64,000 nt of DNA from a virus: IMG/VR virus record IMGVR_UViG_3300005436_000501, positions 62,001 through 126,000 of that record; one strand, 5' to 3'. The first letter of the stretch is position 1; the number at the start of each line of letters is the position of its first letter. The notes beneath the pieces are model-generated. The model had not been told where the DNA came from. It worked only from the letters and a program-made list of their open reading frames with translations, and did not search any database. Below, one piece after another: positions 63,860 through 64,000 of the stretch. Both the position numbers and the translations under genes were made by a program.

Positions 63860-64000
63860 ATGGCCCACGCGCTCGACACGACCCGCGACGAATGGCAGGC
63901 CGACGCCGCCCGCTCCGTACGCCTGTCCTGCTACCCCTACCAGCGCATCCCCGCCGACCACCCCGTCCACGCCTGGTCGCAGGCGGCGCAGGACCTCGGC
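63860..64000 (+). CDS. Partial gene at the right edge
   Basis: ATG at 63860 (GAGGGGACC site); 47 residues are visible (MAHALDTTRDEWQADAARSV, LSCYPYQRIPADHPVHAWSQ) and the frame stays open. Co-transcribed with the preceding gene. No family can be assigned. Confidence 0.55.
   Translation, partial: MAHALDTTRDEWQADAARSVRLSCYPYQRIPADHPVHAWSQAAQDLG

Overview
The window is uniformly GC-rich, uses many GTG and TTG starts, and is packed with genes that overlap by 1 or 4 bases. The families present (DUF2637 and FtsK/TraB transfer proteins, HutC-type GntR regulator, DUF6214, DUF3263, Prim-Pol plus DUF3987 helicase) point to a Streptomyces-like actinobacterium. It is not ordinary chromosome. It is a large temperate-phage genome, probably a phage-plasmid or a phage/conjugative-element hybrid, open at both ends. 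No rRNA, complete tRNA or CRISPR array was seen.

Layout. (1) 0-5.6 kb: lysis and distal-tail cassette on the minus strand (GH25/DUF1906-like endolysin, small membrane proteins, PLD-like and SGNH hydrolases, tail appendage), with a plus-strand HNH homing endonuclease inserted. (2) 5.6-31.3 kb: siphovirus virion module on the minus strand. Read in transcription order it is TerS, TerL, accessory genes, portal-MuF fusion, protease/scaffold, major capsid, head-tail connectors, major tail protein, frameshifted chaperone, tape measure, large minor tail protein. The portal carries a LAGLIDADG intein. The major capsid gene is split by a group I intron of about 1,055 nt that encodes an EDxHD (DUF559/Vsr-like) endonuclease. 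(3) 31.4-36.8 kb: small accessory genes, including a permuted NlpC/P60-like amidase, a holin-like peptide and an Acb2/Tad1-hairpin protein, a likely anti-CBASS cyclic-nucleotide sponge. (4) 37-41.5 kb: small early genes, a GIY-YIG endonuclease and HTH proteins, separated by terminator hairpins. (5) 41.5-49.2 kb: transfer-like module (FtsK/TraB-like ATPase, three membrane proteins including DUF2637, then small genes) with an array of GGGGTGTC octamers. (6) 49-54 kb: divergent pair of XRE regulators, a RecA-fold RepA-like ATPase followed by iteron-like repeats, two coiled-coil paralogues and two Nudix genes. (7) 53.9-58.8 kb: minus-strand operon of about fifteen very short unknown genes ending at an excisionase-like HTH gene. 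(8) 58.9-64 kb: GntR repressor with its operator, then the plus-strand replication operon (Prim-Pol, DUF3987 helicase), a nine-copy TATGGAC repeat array, two DUF6214-like paralogues and a promoter leading off the right edge.

How it fits together. The element has its own replication proteins and two candidate origin arrays, a DNA-translocation/transfer block, a complete packaging/capsid/tail block and several repressors with visible operators. Shared motifs (GTGAANTTCAC at 46.06 and 59.76 kb; TATGGAC at 37.15 and 62.15-62.33 kb) suggest that the transfer and replication blocks are co-regulated. No integrase was recognised, so either it lies outside the window or the element is maintained as a plasmid prophage.
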